Positions 7,938 to 16,138 of a stretch of DNA of 64,000 nucleotides are shown here, in pieces (within the stretch, counting starts at the first letter, position 1; each line of letters opens with the position of its first letter). The position numbers and the translations under genes are program-made. The notes under the pieces are model-generated. The model had not been told where the DNA came from. It saw only the letters and a list, made by a program, of their open reading frames with translations, and ran no database searches. Source of the DNA: an uncultured Sphaerochaeta sp. (GTDB lineage Bacteria; Spirochaetota; Spirochaetia; Sphaerochaetales; Sphaerochaetaceae); NCBI RefSeq assembly GCF_963667405.1, contig NZ_OY763408.1, positions 2,937,757 to 3,001,756 of the forward strand, written 5' to 3'.

Positions 7938-8882
7938 ATGGACACACTTTGGTATCTGGCAAAATTGGCTTTGGCGTTGCTGCTTGGCGTCGCTGCCGCC
8001 CGCACTCTCGGCATACATCGTTTCACAAGGGTTTCCGCCTATGCACAAACGGTGCTGGTCTGGTTGCTTTTGTTCTTCATGGGAGTGAACACCGGGGGGA
8101 TTGAGGGGATCAGCTCGCAGTTCGGTACGATTGGGCTTTCCGCCCTGGTTTTGACCCTTCTGGCAGTTGCAGGGACCATTCTGGTCTCCCTGATTTTCTC
8201 CTTTCTGCTCTCTCCCTCGTCCAAGGAAGAAGGGATAGCCATCGCCAAGCGTAAGGAGCAGAGTCTGTTGCGCAGGTTCTATGACATCATCAAGGAACCG
8301 ATGCTGCTTGTTGGCATTGTGCTTGTCGGGCTTGCTCTCCGGTTGGGTACCAACCTTTTCTCATGGTTTGACAGCTCTCTGGTCACCTATCTGCTCTACA
8401 CCCTGCTGTTTTTCGTAGGGATGGGCATGGTCCACAAGAAGATCAGTTTCAAAGGGGTCTTTGCCGATCGCAGCCTCTTCCTGTTGCCCCTCTATACCAT
8501 TGCCGGTACCTATCTTGGAGCTCTTTTGGCGCCTTTGCTGACTCCGTATACCCTATCAGAGGCGATGGGAATGCTCAGTGGTTTTGGGTGGTACTCCCTT
8601 TCAGGAATTTTGATCAGTGATCTGGGTTTTCCTGTGCTGGGTTCAATCTCATTTCTTTCCAACCTGCTGAGGGAGAGCTTTTCCTTCTTTCTCATTCCAC
8701 TTTTCGGTCGGTTGGGAAAACGGTTCTACTATCCGGCTGTCTGCAATGCAGGGGCGACCAGTATGGATGTTACCCTTGTGCTGCTCTCCTCCCACTTCGG
8801 GACACGAACCATGGTGGGCTCCATCTACCATGGGGTGATCATGAGCCTTGCCGCCCCGCTGCTGATTCCGTTCTTTTTCTAG
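7938..8882 (+). CDS. LysO-family (DUF340) amino-acid exporter
   Basis: A 314-residue polytopic membrane protein with about eight hydrophobic helices. It carries LysO family signatures: FFMGVNTG in the N-terminal half, and GFGWYSLSG, LRESFSFF, NAGATSMDVTLV and HGVIMSLAAPLLIPFFF in the C-terminal half. The E. coli member exports lysine and confers resistance to the analogue thialysine, so export of lysine or a related amino acid is the best guess here. It is divergent from the traB-like gene. Its last 4 bases overlap the stop region of the convergent hypothetical gene. Confidence 0.88.
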   Translation: MDTLWYLAKLALALLLGVAAARTLGIHRFTRVSAYAQTVLVWLLLFFMGVNTGGIEGISSQFGTIGLSALVLTLLAVAGTILVSLIFSFLLSPSSKEEGIAIAKRKEQSLLRRFYDIIKEPMLLVGIVLVGLALRLGTNLFSWFDSSLVTYLLYTLLFFVGMGMVHKKISFKGVFADRSLFLLPLYTIAGTYLGALLAPLLTPYTLSEAMGMLSGFGWYSLSGILISDLGFPVLGSISFLSNLLRESFSFFLIPLFGRLGKRFYYPAVCNAGATSMDVTLVLLSSHFGTRTMVGSIYHGVIMSLAAPLLIPFFF

Positions 8883-9307
8883 CTGGCAATCCAGAGTTGT
8901 GCGACAATGGCAAGAGGATTTTCCTTGATCAGTCGCACATAGATTCGGTTCGGCCCGTCAAAGAGCATCGGTATCTGGTCAATCATTGTTTGGAGGTTCT
9001 CGGATACAGCCAGCTGGAGAAACGTATAGGTGCCCGGATCAATTTGGTAGGGATCCTGATGGGGAGGCATTGCAAGGCCTTGTTCGACCAAGCTTCTCAT
9101 CTCCTCTCCGGGAGGGTTCTGGATACCGGCAAAGAGTAGGCTCAGGGTGGAAGAGAGAGCCAGGCATCCTTCAGATCCAACATCGGCTGAATCGAGGAAG
9201 GAGACCATCTGCTGGTATGCACTCTCTCCATCGGAAGCATCGAAGGGTGCTTGTGTATAAGGGACGGCTTGCTGGAGATGCAAGATCATGGATTTGGCTG
9301 TTTGCAT
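8879..9307 (-). CDS. Hypothetical protein, 142 residues
   Basis: I do not recognise this protein. It is soluble and moderately acidic, with no signal peptide or membrane helix. The stretch YTFLQLAVSENLQTMIDQIP and the C-terminal FDGPNRIYVRLIKENPLAIV look like ordered globular sequence. It is tail-to-tail with lysO (4-base overlap) and head-to-head with the metallopeptidase, only 18 bases apart. A longer upstream frame exists, but it would run through the metallopeptidase gene, so the ATG at 9307 is preferred. A TACAGT hexamer 7 bases upstream of that ATG suggests another leaderless gene. Confidence 0.62.
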   Translation of the reverse strand: MQTAKSMILHLQQAVPYTQAPFDASDGESAYQQMVSFLDSADVGSEGCLALSSTLSLLFAGIQNPPGEEMRSLVEQGLAMPPHQDPYQIDPGTYTFLQLAVSENLQTMIDQIPMLFDGPNRIYVRLIKENPLAIVAQLWIAS

Positions 9308-9314
9308 GGGAGAT

Positions 9315-9343
9315 ACTGTAGCAGAATGAAAACAGAGGGTAAA
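9315..9343 (-). promoter_or_regulatory. Predicted promoter of the 142-residue hypothetical gene
   Basis: On the minus strand, TTTACC (9343-9338), a 17-base spacer and TACAGT (9320-9315), then 7 bases to the ATG at 9307. The -35 match is weak and lies inside the neighbouring coding region. Confidence 0.4.
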
Positions 9344-10024
9344 GTGGACTCCTTGTCCTATGTCCTGCAGAGACGGCGCAACAGCCGCCACATCACCATC
9401 CGGGTGCTTCCTGATGGCTCGGTGAAGGTAAGCGCTCCCTATGGAGTCTCCTTGGCATCCATTGAACGGGTGATTGTCAACAACAAGGCAAAATTGATCT
9501 CCACAATCGAGACCCAACGCAGGCTGCTGCATACGTATCAGGAAGGGGAAACCTTCCTGTTTGCCGGAGAGCCTCTTGTGCTGAATCTGATCAAATCGGA
9601 GAAGAACTCCATAGCTGTTGAAGGGAACCATCTGTTGGTGGGCTATGCAGGAGAAGAACCGCAATCCTCGGTGGTATGTACCTTGATAAAGGAACTCTAT
9701 CGCCAGCAGGTCAAGCTGCGACTTGGCAACTGGGTACCCTTCTGGGCAAATCGTCTTTCACTGCATATTCCTCCCTATGGAGTGCATGATGCAAAAAGTC
9801 GTTGGGGAAGTTGTTCCGCAAAGGGCAGATTAAGCTTCTCCTTGCGCTCCCAGATCCTCAACGACGAGCAATTCTCCTATCTGGTACTGCATGAGATGGC
9901 ACATCTTGTACACTTCAACCACTCAGCGCAGTTCCATGCATTGCTCAAGGAGCAGATGCCTTCCTACAAGGAGATCCAGAAATCAGTCTTTGCCCTGCAA
10001 AAGGAAAGTCAGCTTTGTCCGTGA
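9326..10024 (+). CDS. YgjP-like M48-type metallopeptidase domain protein
   Basis: A 232-residue protein of the DUF45/YgjP family. The N-terminal half is a beta-rich region (RRNSRHITIRVLPDGSVKV). The C-terminal half has the signature KSRWGSCS and the zinc motif HEMAHLVHFNHS, with His189, Glu190, His193 and a third ligand at His199. Family members are predicted zinc hydrolases, and biological substrates are poorly known. The ATG at 9326 begins just before the conserved domain, and earlier in-frame codons would run into the divergent hypothetical gene. Confidence 0.86.
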   Translation: MKTEGKVDSLSYVLQRRRNSRHITIRVLPDGSVKVSAPYGVSLASIERVIVNNKAKLISTIETQRRLLHTYQEGETFLFAGEPLVLNLIKSEKNSIAVEGNHLLVGYAGEEPQSSVVCTLIKELYRQQVKLRLGNWVPFWANRLSLHIPPYGVHDAKSRWGSCSAKGRLSFSLRSQILNDEQFSYLVLHEMAHLVHFNHSAQFHALLKEQMPSYKEIQKSVFALQKESQLCP

Positions 10025-10076
10025 TTCACAACGCGCACATTATTGTGTATCTTGGAAGGAGAGGAGATAGTGCAGT

Positions 10077-11285
10077 ATGAAACCTGATACATTGGCAGAC
10101 GGAGTATTTCGTGTTGCAGCAAAAATCGGCAACCGTGACCTGTTTGAAGGTATATGGCCCATCCCCGATGGAGTGATGTTGAACTCCTATGTGGTAAAGG
10201 GAAGTGAAAAGCGGGCCCTGATCGACTTGGTGAAGGATTGGGATGGTGCTCTGGCTGCGGTCAATGAGCAACTCGATGATCTGGCGGTGGGACCGGGAAA
10301 ACTGGATTACATCGTGATCAACCACATGGAACCCGATCATACCGGTGCGATGGCTCGCATTGTTGCTGCCTACCCGGAAGTTGAGATCCTCTGCTCGGCA
10401 AAAGCAGTCCCCCTGATCAAGCACTTCTATAAGATTGAGAAGCATGTACGCGCTGTGGCTGATGGTGAGAAACTCGACCTTGGCGGAAAGACCTTGCAGT
10501 TCCTGATGACGCCGAACATCCACTGGCCCGAAACCATGATGACCTACCTTGAGGAGGACCAGATCCTCTTCAGCTGTGACGCTTTCGGTTCCTTCGGCCG
10601 CTATGAGAGCTGCTTCGATGATGAGTTGACCGAGGAAGAGAAGATGAAGCTTTTCAGTGAGACTGAGCGCTACTATGCGAACATCGTCTCCTCCTTCTCC
10701 TCGTTTGTCACGCGCGGCATAGCAAAGCTTGCTCCGCTTGGCATCAGGATGGTTGCACCAAGCCATGGCGTGGTCTGGAGGAAAGAGCCCGAGAAGATCA
10801 TCAACTGGTATGGGACCCTTGCAACTTATATGAATGGACCCCGTGAGAAGGAAGTTGCGGTGGTATGGTCAAGCATGTATGGCAATACGGAAGCATTGCT
10901 TTCTTCCATTGTTGACGGGATTGAGAGTGAGGGAATTCCTGTACACGTACTGCAGGTTCCCCAGACCCATGAATCCTTTGTGCTGGAGAAAGTCTGGCGC
11001 AGCGAAGGCTTGGTGATCGGGATGCCCACCTATGAGTACAAGATGTTCCCCCCGATGTACCACGTCCTGGACATCCTTGAGAGAAGCCATGTTCAAGGAA
11101 GGAAGACCCTGCGCTTCGGTTCCTTCGGCTGGTCAGGAGGGGCACAGAAGCAGTTTGATGAGTTCTCCACCCTCATGAAGCTCGACTGCAAGGGTGTGAT
11201 CGAATATCAAGGTGCTCCGACAGAGGAAGACAAGAAGAAAGCCTATGAGCTTGCCAAGGCTATGGCCAAGGAAATCAAGGGCTGA
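10077..11285 (+). CDS. Flavodiiron protein (A-type flavoprotein, FprA family)
   Basis: A 402-residue enzyme that reduces oxygen to water and/or nitric oxide to nitrous oxide, protecting anaerobes. The N-terminal metallo-beta-lactamase-like domain has the diiron ligands: HMEPDH at 83-88, His in PNIHWPE, Asp in SCDAFGSFG and His in PSHGVV. The C-terminal flavodoxin domain (about 255-402) has the FMN-binding loop SSMYGNTE. It has no rubredoxin or flavin reductase extension, so it needs a separate electron donor that is not in this window. An AAGGAGAGGAG stretch precedes the ATG. It is followed by its own terminator. Confidence 0.95.
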   Translation: MKPDTLADGVFRVAAKIGNRDLFEGIWPIPDGVMLNSYVVKGSEKRALIDLVKDWDGALAAVNEQLDDLAVGPGKLDYIVINHMEPDHTGAMARIVAAYPEVEILCSAKAVPLIKHFYKIEKHVRAVADGEKLDLGGKTLQFLMTPNIHWPETMMTYLEEDQILFSCDAFGSFGRYESCFDDELTEEEKMKLFSETERYYANIVSSFSSFVTRGIAKLAPLGIRMVAPSHGVVWRKEPEKIINWYGTLATYMNGPREKEVAVVWSSMYGNTEALLSSIVDGIESEGIPVHVLQVPQTHESFVLEKVWRSEGLVIGMPTYEYKMFPPMYHVLDILERSHVQGRKTLRFGSFGWSGGAQKQFDEFSTLMKLDCKGVIEYQGAPTEEDKKKAYELAKAMAKEIKG

Positions 11286-11294
11286 CAAACACAA

Positions 11295-11332
11295 GGCTGC
11301 TGGTCGGAGGTCCCGGTCAGCAGCCATTTTAT
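11295..11332 (+). terminator. Terminator after the flavodiiron gene
   Basis: The stem GGCTGCTG (11295-11302) / CAGCAGCC (11318-11325) is followed by ATTTTATT, 9 bases after the stop codon. Confidence 0.82.
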
Positions 11333-11355
11333 TACTGCTATCCTTGTCCTTTTCC

Positions 11356-11384
11356 TTGTATTGTCCAATTGTGTCCGCTATGCT
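11356..11384 (+). promoter_or_regulatory. Predicted promoter of the papain-like lipoprotein gene
   Basis: TTGTAT (11356-11361), a 17-base spacer and TATGCT (11379-11384), 29 bases before the chosen ATG at 11414. Confidence 0.5.
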
Positions 11385-11413
11385 GAGAACATCCTGTGCA
11401 TCCCAGGGGCCTC

Positions 11414-13960
11414 ATGCAAAACGGTCGGACGTCAAAACTCATCCTCACCTTTCTCTGTGCAATGCTTTTCATTGCCTGTGATTTGTTCTATTCCCCGCCC
11501 GGCGTGCTGCAAAGCTCCCGGCAAGCGGGCACCTACCTTGAGCCAATTGCGATTACCCTCTCGAGCAACCATTCCAAGGCAATCCATTACACGACTGACG
11601 GGTCACTGCCTACGTTGGACAGCCCCCGCTACACAACTCCCATCACCCTCACCAAGACAACACAGGTGCAAGCCATTGCAATAGACAGCAATGATAAGGT
11701 GATGCAACGAAAAATCTGGAACTACGTCGTGCGAGGGACTCCTCACTTCTCCCCAACCCTTTCAGTGGCCGAACAAAGGATCTACCATGTCTCGGACCAG
11801 TATGAGTACAGCACAGACGACGGGAACACCTGGCAAGCTTGTACAGGACTCTCCCAATCCCTCCCTTCGCTTTCAGTAGGCAATATGGTTCATGTCAGAC
11901 ACAAGGTGGTGCAGGACGACAGCTACTACCTTGGGGAAGTGTTCGACTTAACTGGTCCTGATCTGGTAGCTGGAAGCTGCTATATTGCTTCTGCAAACCT
12001 GAGTGTGCCTTCAATACATGAATGGAGTGCTCAGCGTTTTGACGCTGATCTTTTGGACGGCACCGCCACCATAGCCATTCCCACCATAACCAATGCCGGC
12101 AATGCTACTTTCACCGGTTCGGCCATCATCGACTTTTATGCATCCTCAGACCCTTTCATCACCGAAGAGGACCAACTCTTCCTTTCGGTAGAGACCTTTG
12201 ATTTCACGCTGGATCCCAACCAAACATACGGAGCCTCCCAAGATGGCTCATGGCCGGCCAATGCATATTGGCTTTGGGGTCTTATCATGACAGTGGATGG
12301 GGTTCGTCAGTTAACGTATCAAGTCAGTACTTTGGAAGGGTTTCAGTATATAGGGTACCATCTCAGAACAGAGAAGTCGGAACTGCTAAAGCAGAACAAC
12401 TGGACTACGTCGCAACATGTTGACTCGATCTTCTTTTCGGAAAGCGAGGCTGACACGACGGATGGTGCTTTCAAGATGGTGAACTCCTGGGGCGTCGGAG
12501 GAAGATGGGAACATATTCCAGATGGTGCGTACTACCTTCCCTTTGATGCTGCCGTTGCCTTGAAGATGCACATCTACTACTCATTGAACACAGTCGAAAC
12601 GGTATATGAGCCCTTCCTGCTTGCTTCCTTTGACTTGTCTCACCCAAACAGGGAGACTTGCCTGGTCAGTATCGGAGTGGGGGATCCAGAGCATCCCCTC
12701 ATGGAAAAACGGTTGCAGTCGATTTCTGACATAAATAATGTAGGCCTTGTACGAGCCGGAGGACCCAATCCCTATCCTGATACTACGATGGTCATGGATA
12801 TCAGCGAGTTCGCCCCCTATATCGCCACCAACGACATCTTCATCAGAATTGACAACCGAGACGAGGGAGAAAAGGCAACCCTTTCTTCCTTCTTGGTGGA
12901 GCTGTACGACGACTATTCTATTGATCCTGCAGATGCAGCACAAATCCTTGATTTTCCTCTAGAAGGCTCTTCTCCTACAGTGGCAGCAAGAGAGAACAGA
13001 ACTTTCCTGATCAGCACAAGCAGGGATTTGGAGCAAGACAGTCTTCCCCTGCTTCACACACAGAGCCGAAGCATGACTCAGCCGCTTCCCATCCAGCGTC
13101 CGCTCAGTGAGGAGGAGATTCAAGCAATTCTTGCCTTGCAGGCTCCTGCAAGCAGAAGCAGCAGAAGCCAAGATGACTTTGCATCCAAAGGTTTGGTTCC
13201 TCCTACTGAGGTTGAGCTGAGGAGCATGAGAACCTTGGATGTGGGTACCCGCTGGTATCCAGGTGATCTTCCCTTGGAAGTTGACTGGAGCCAGAGTCCC
13301 TACTTCCCCCCGATAGGGAACCAGGGAGTGAAAGGAAGTTGTTCGGCCTTCACGAGTGCTTACTACATCCACACCTTCAGTGAGGCGCGTGAGCATGGAT
13401 GGGATCTCAGTGGTGCAGAGTGGGAAGGCACTGGATCAGGCTATCCCTCAGTTGAGTATCAGGATAGGATCATGAGTCCGGATTTCAGCTACCATCTTAC
13501 CAGCCAAGCTCCAGGGTCATCGATAGCTGCTCTTCAATCCGTATTGGACCGCATAGGGTCGAGTACCTGGAAAACCACTGGGTATGATGTGGTTAATGAT
13601 GAGGATCCCTCGTCCGACTATGAGTATCCCTGGCCAACAGAAGAAGCTTTTCGGGAAGCAGCCCAGTATCGTAGCAGAAGAAGTGATGGGAACTACTTTG
13701 ATGAGAACTCGGTGGGTCTCATTGTCCTCGATGACCCAGCAAAGTTAGACATCGTACAACAGCTGCTTGCCAGTGGGTATTGTCTGGCCACCAGCATTCA
13801 CGCACAAAGCTTTTATGCTAGTGAACATCAGTGGATGAATGAGCAGGATGTGGTTGATCTCTCTGATGCAGATGAAACTGATATTGTGTATTCCAGTCGT
13901 AACCCAAACCATGCCCAGACCATAGTCGGCTACAAGTCAGGATTGGCTTGGTCTCCGTAA
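11414..13960 (+). CDS. Lipoprotein with CHB_HEX, CARDB-like and permuted papain-like (C1A) modules
   Basis: An 848-residue predicted surface or periplasmic lipoprotein. The signal sequence ends in the lipobox LFIA-Cys22. Next come a chitobiase-C-terminal-like beta domain (GTYLEPIAITL, IHYTTDGSLPT; about 30-95) and a CARDB-like domain (about 170-290). Then comes the C-terminal half of a C1A protease with the catalytic-Asn segment GAFKMVNSWG (Asn357) and its usual beta-rich tail (LSHPNRETCLVSIGVGDP). After a low-complexity linker comes the N-terminal half, with FPPIGNQGVKGSC (Cys643) and NPNHAQTIVGY (His833). The normal order is Cys, His, Asn; here it is Asn, Cys, His. The protein ends 15 residues after His833, where the Asn strand would normally follow, and overlaps the convergent amidotransferase by 24 bases. 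The ATG at 11414 is used because the hydrophobic signal follows it directly. Confidence 0.82.
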   Translation: MQNGRTSKLILTFLCAMLFIACDLFYSPPGVLQSSRQAGTYLEPIAITLSSNHSKAIHYTTDGSLPTLDSPRYTTPITLTKTTQVQAIAIDSNDKVMQRKIWNYVVRGTPHFSPTLSVAEQRIYHVSDQYEYSTDDGNTWQACTGLSQSLPSLSVGNMVHVRHKVVQDDSYYLGEVFDLTGPDLVAGSCYIASANLSVPSIHEWSAQRFDADLLDGTATIAIPTITNAGNATFTGSAIIDFYASSDPFITEEDQLFLSVETFDFTLDPNQTYGASQDGSWPANAYWLWGLIMTVDGVRQLTYQVSTLEGFQYIGYHLRTEKSELLKQNNWTTSQHVDSIFFSESEADTTDGAFKMVNSWGVGGRWEHIPDGAYYLPFDAAVALKMHIYYSLNTVETVYEPFLLASFDLSHPNRETCLVSIGVGDPEHPLMEKRLQSISDINNVGLVRAGGPNPYPDTTMVMDISEFAPYIATNDIFIRIDNRDEGEKATLSSFLVELYDDYSIDPADAAQILDFPLEGSSPTVAARENRTFLISTSRDLEQDSLPLLHTQSRSMTQPLPIQRPLSEEEIQAILALQAPASRSSRSQDDFASKGLVPPTEVELRSMRTLDVGTRWYPGDLPLEVDWSQSPYFPPIGNQGVKGSCSAFTSAYYIHTFSEAREHGWDLSGAEWEGTGSGYPSVEYQDRIMSPDFSYHLTSQAPGSSIAALQSVLDRIGSSTWKTTGYDVVNDEDPSSDYEYPWPTEEAFREAAQYRSRRSDGNYFDENSVGLIVLDDPAKLDIVQQLLASGYCLATSIHAQSFYASEHQWMNEQDVVDLSDADETDIVYSSRNPNHAQTIVGYKSGLAWSP

Positions 13961-14671
13961 GGAAGCCTCTCTGACAAAGGCCTCAAAGAGAGGAGCCATA
14001 GCTTCTCCCAGGGTTTCCGGGTGCCATTGCACTCCGACGCACCAAGGGCCATCGATAGCCTCAAACGCCTCAATGGAACCATCTGAAGCAAGAGCTGTGA
14101 CGTTCAGGGCATCGGAAGGAGTGTGTACCAGCTGATGATGCAGGCTGTTTACTCCTAGCTCTGGTTTCTTGAGAAGAGAGAAAAGTACGCTGTCTCGCTC
14201 TATTGTCACCTGATGGCTGACCCTGTTCCAGTGCTCCAGATCGGGGTGGTGAACAGCCCATCCCTCCCGCTCCTTGTAGTCTTGGTGAAGGGTTCCTCCC
14301 TCGGCCACATTGATCAGTTGCATGCCACGGCAAATTCCCAGTATGGGCTTTTGCGCTTGTCGCCCTTGGTGATAGAGCGCAAGGTGAAATGCATCGGCAT
14401 CGAGGTCGGAAGGTCCGCAGAGAGGGGTCCTCTCTTGCTTGTAGAACGAAGGGTCGATATCTGCACCTCCTGCAAAGAGCACGCCGTCACAGAGTTGGAT
14501 CAGCTGCTCAAGATTTGTAGTGGTGGGGGAAAGCAGAATGACCAGAGCACCCGCCTGTTGGAGACAGGTGGTGTAGCCCTCGTTGGTGAAGATCCTTCTG
14601 AGGGTGGGGAAGGCGGAGCTTGCCGGAGCCTGTTCATAGGTTCCGGCAATGCCGATGACCGGCCTTCTCAT
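13937..14671 (-). CDS. Class I glutamine amidotransferase-like hydrolase (peptidase C26, PuuD-like)
   Basis: A 244-residue protein with the C26 amidotransferase fold. It has FAGGADIDPSFY, the nucleophile elbow GICRGMQLINV (catalytic Cys), and the His-Glu pair in GVQWHPE. Family members hydrolyse gamma-glutamyl amides such as gamma-glutamyl-GABA; the substrate here is unknown. Its start overlaps the stop of pepD by 4 bases (ATGA), so the two are translationally coupled, and a joint role in peptide or amide turnover is plausible. Confidence 0.9.
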   Translation of the reverse strand: MRRPVIGIAGTYEQAPASSAFPTLRRIFTNEGYTTCLQQAGALVILLSPTTTNLEQLIQLCDGVLFAGGADIDPSFYKQERTPLCGPSDLDADAFHLALYHQGRQAQKPILGICRGMQLINVAEGGTLHQDYKEREGWAVHHPDLEHWNRVSHQVTIERDSVLFSLLKKPELGVNSLHHQLVHTPSDALNVTALASDGSIEAFEAIDGPWCVGVQWHPETLGEAMAPLFEAFVREASLRRPSQS

Positions 14672-16113
14672 TCGATGATGGAAAGCAGGTGTCGGGTAAA
14701 CCCGCTGATGCGCTCAACCGAGGAGATGCACAGCCGTTCCTTCACCGAGTGGACGTCATACATGTCAGGACCGAAGGAAACCGAGTCCATACCACTGATC
14801 CTGCTGTTGATGATACCGCACTCAAGACCTGCATGGATGGCTGTGATCTTCGGCTTCTTCTGGGTGTACTCCTCGTACGCTTTGGCACAGAAACCGGTCA
14901 GCTCAGATGCAGGGTTCGGGGTCCAGGAAGGATAGGCTCCCGTAAAGGTGACCTGTGCTCCCGCCAGACCGAGGATGGCTGCATTGCGATGGGCAATATC
15001 GTCACGGGCGGAGAGTACCGATGAACGGTGGCTGCTGATGATTGTGAAACCCTGCTCCTCAAGACGGAGGATGGCAAGGTTGGAGGATGTCTCCACGATG
15101 CCGGGGATGGTCATGCTCATGGCGTCGACTCCATGGGGGGCAGCATAAAGGGCAGTGAAGAAGGCCTTGCTCTGCTCCTTGGCTACAGCTTTCCCTACCA
15201 TGGGGACCTCGGTAAGGGTCAACAGGAGGTCGGGGTCACTCTGTGCATACTCAAGACCCAACTCTTTCTGGGTTTGTGCAACCAAGGTGGCAAGGGTGTT
15301 TGCATCCTTCTCCTTCACAACAAGACCGATGGTGCAGACGGAGGGAATGACATTGCGCTTGGTTCCCCCCTCTGCCTTGAAGATTTGGAAGGAAGGCAGC
15401 TGGCTGACAGCGCGGGCAGCCACCTTGATCGCATTTGCACGCTGCTCGTGGATTTCGCCACCGCTGTGGCCACCGAGCATCCCATTCGCAGTGAGCAGGA
15501 ATGCCTTCGATGAAGGATCTGGCTTTGTCCAGGTTACAGGAAGCTGGGCATCCACCTCGATTCCCCCTGCACACCCGATATAGAGCACCCCTTCCTCCTC
15601 GCTGTCGAGGTTGATCATAAGCCTGCTCTGCACATGCTCTTCCTGGATGTTGAAAGCCCCGGTGAGGCCTGTCTCTTCACTGACGGTGAAGATTGCCTCA
15701 AGCGGACCGTGTTTGCATGCAGGATCTGCAAGGATATCCAGCGCAAGGGCGATGGCGATGCCATTATCCCCACCCAAGGTGGTCCCATTTGCCTTCAGGA
15801 AATCCCCATCCCGTACCAGCTCGATTGGATCGGTGGCAAAGTCGTGGGTACTGCCTTCAACCTTGACGCACACCATATCCATGTGTCCCTGCAGGGCGAC
15901 CGAGCTGCGGTTCTCGTAGCCGGGATAGGCTTTCTTGCGGATGATTACATTGCCGATATCGTCTACGATCGCCTCAAGCGCATGCTCCTTGGCGAACGCG
16001 AGCAGAAATTGTCTTACTCCTTCCTCATTGCCCGACTCGCGGGGGATATCGGAAAGATCGGAAAAATAGTTCCATAGATTCTCAGGCTTCAGGCCTTGCA
16101 CAGCTGCTTGCAT
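14668..16113 (-). CDS. pepD: Aminoacyl-histidine dipeptidase (PepD, M20 family)
   Basis: A 481-residue cytoplasmic zinc dipeptidase. The M20 signatures are clear: ALQGHMDMVC (first zinc His and Asp), GTTLGGDNGIAIALAL (bridging Asp), SEETGLTGAF (catalytic Glu and ligand Glu), INLDSEEEG, and GLECGII near the C-terminus. It cleaves dipeptides such as carnosine-type Xaa-His. An AAGGAG site stands 7 bases before the ATG at 16113; a TTG one codon earlier is less well spaced. It is the first gene of a two-gene unit with the C26 hydrolase and follows nagA after 25 bases, so it may belong to the same transcript. Confidence 0.94.
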   Translation of the reverse strand: MQAAVQGLKPENLWNYFSDLSDIPRESGNEEGVRQFLLAFAKEHALEAIVDDIGNVIIRKKAYPGYENRSSVALQGHMDMVCVKVEGSTHDFATDPIELVRDGDFLKANGTTLGGDNGIAIALALDILADPACKHGPLEAIFTVSEETGLTGAFNIQEEHVQSRLMINLDSEEEGVLYIGCAGGIEVDAQLPVTWTKPDPSSKAFLLTANGMLGGHSGGEIHEQRANAIKVAARAVSQLPSFQIFKAEGGTKRNVIPSVCTIGLVVKEKDANTLATLVAQTQKELGLEYAQSDPDLLLTLTEVPMVGKAVAKEQSKAFFTALYAAPHGVDAMSMTIPGIVETSSNLAILRLEEQGFTIISSHRSSVLSARDDIAHRNAAILGLAGAQVTFTGAYPSWTPNPASELTGFCAKAYEEYTQKKPKITAIHAGLECGIINSRISGMDSVSFGPDMYDVHSVKERLCISSVERISGFTRHLLSIIE

Positions 16114-16138
16114 CAAAACACTCCTTGTGTGATGGTTT

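Noticed and set aside
13940..14671. Frameshift that would continue the C1A protease downstream
   Set aside because: The sequence after the stop encodes the amidotransferase on the other strand, and no plus-strand frame there shows an NSWG-type segment. The missing segment is instead upstream in the same gene.
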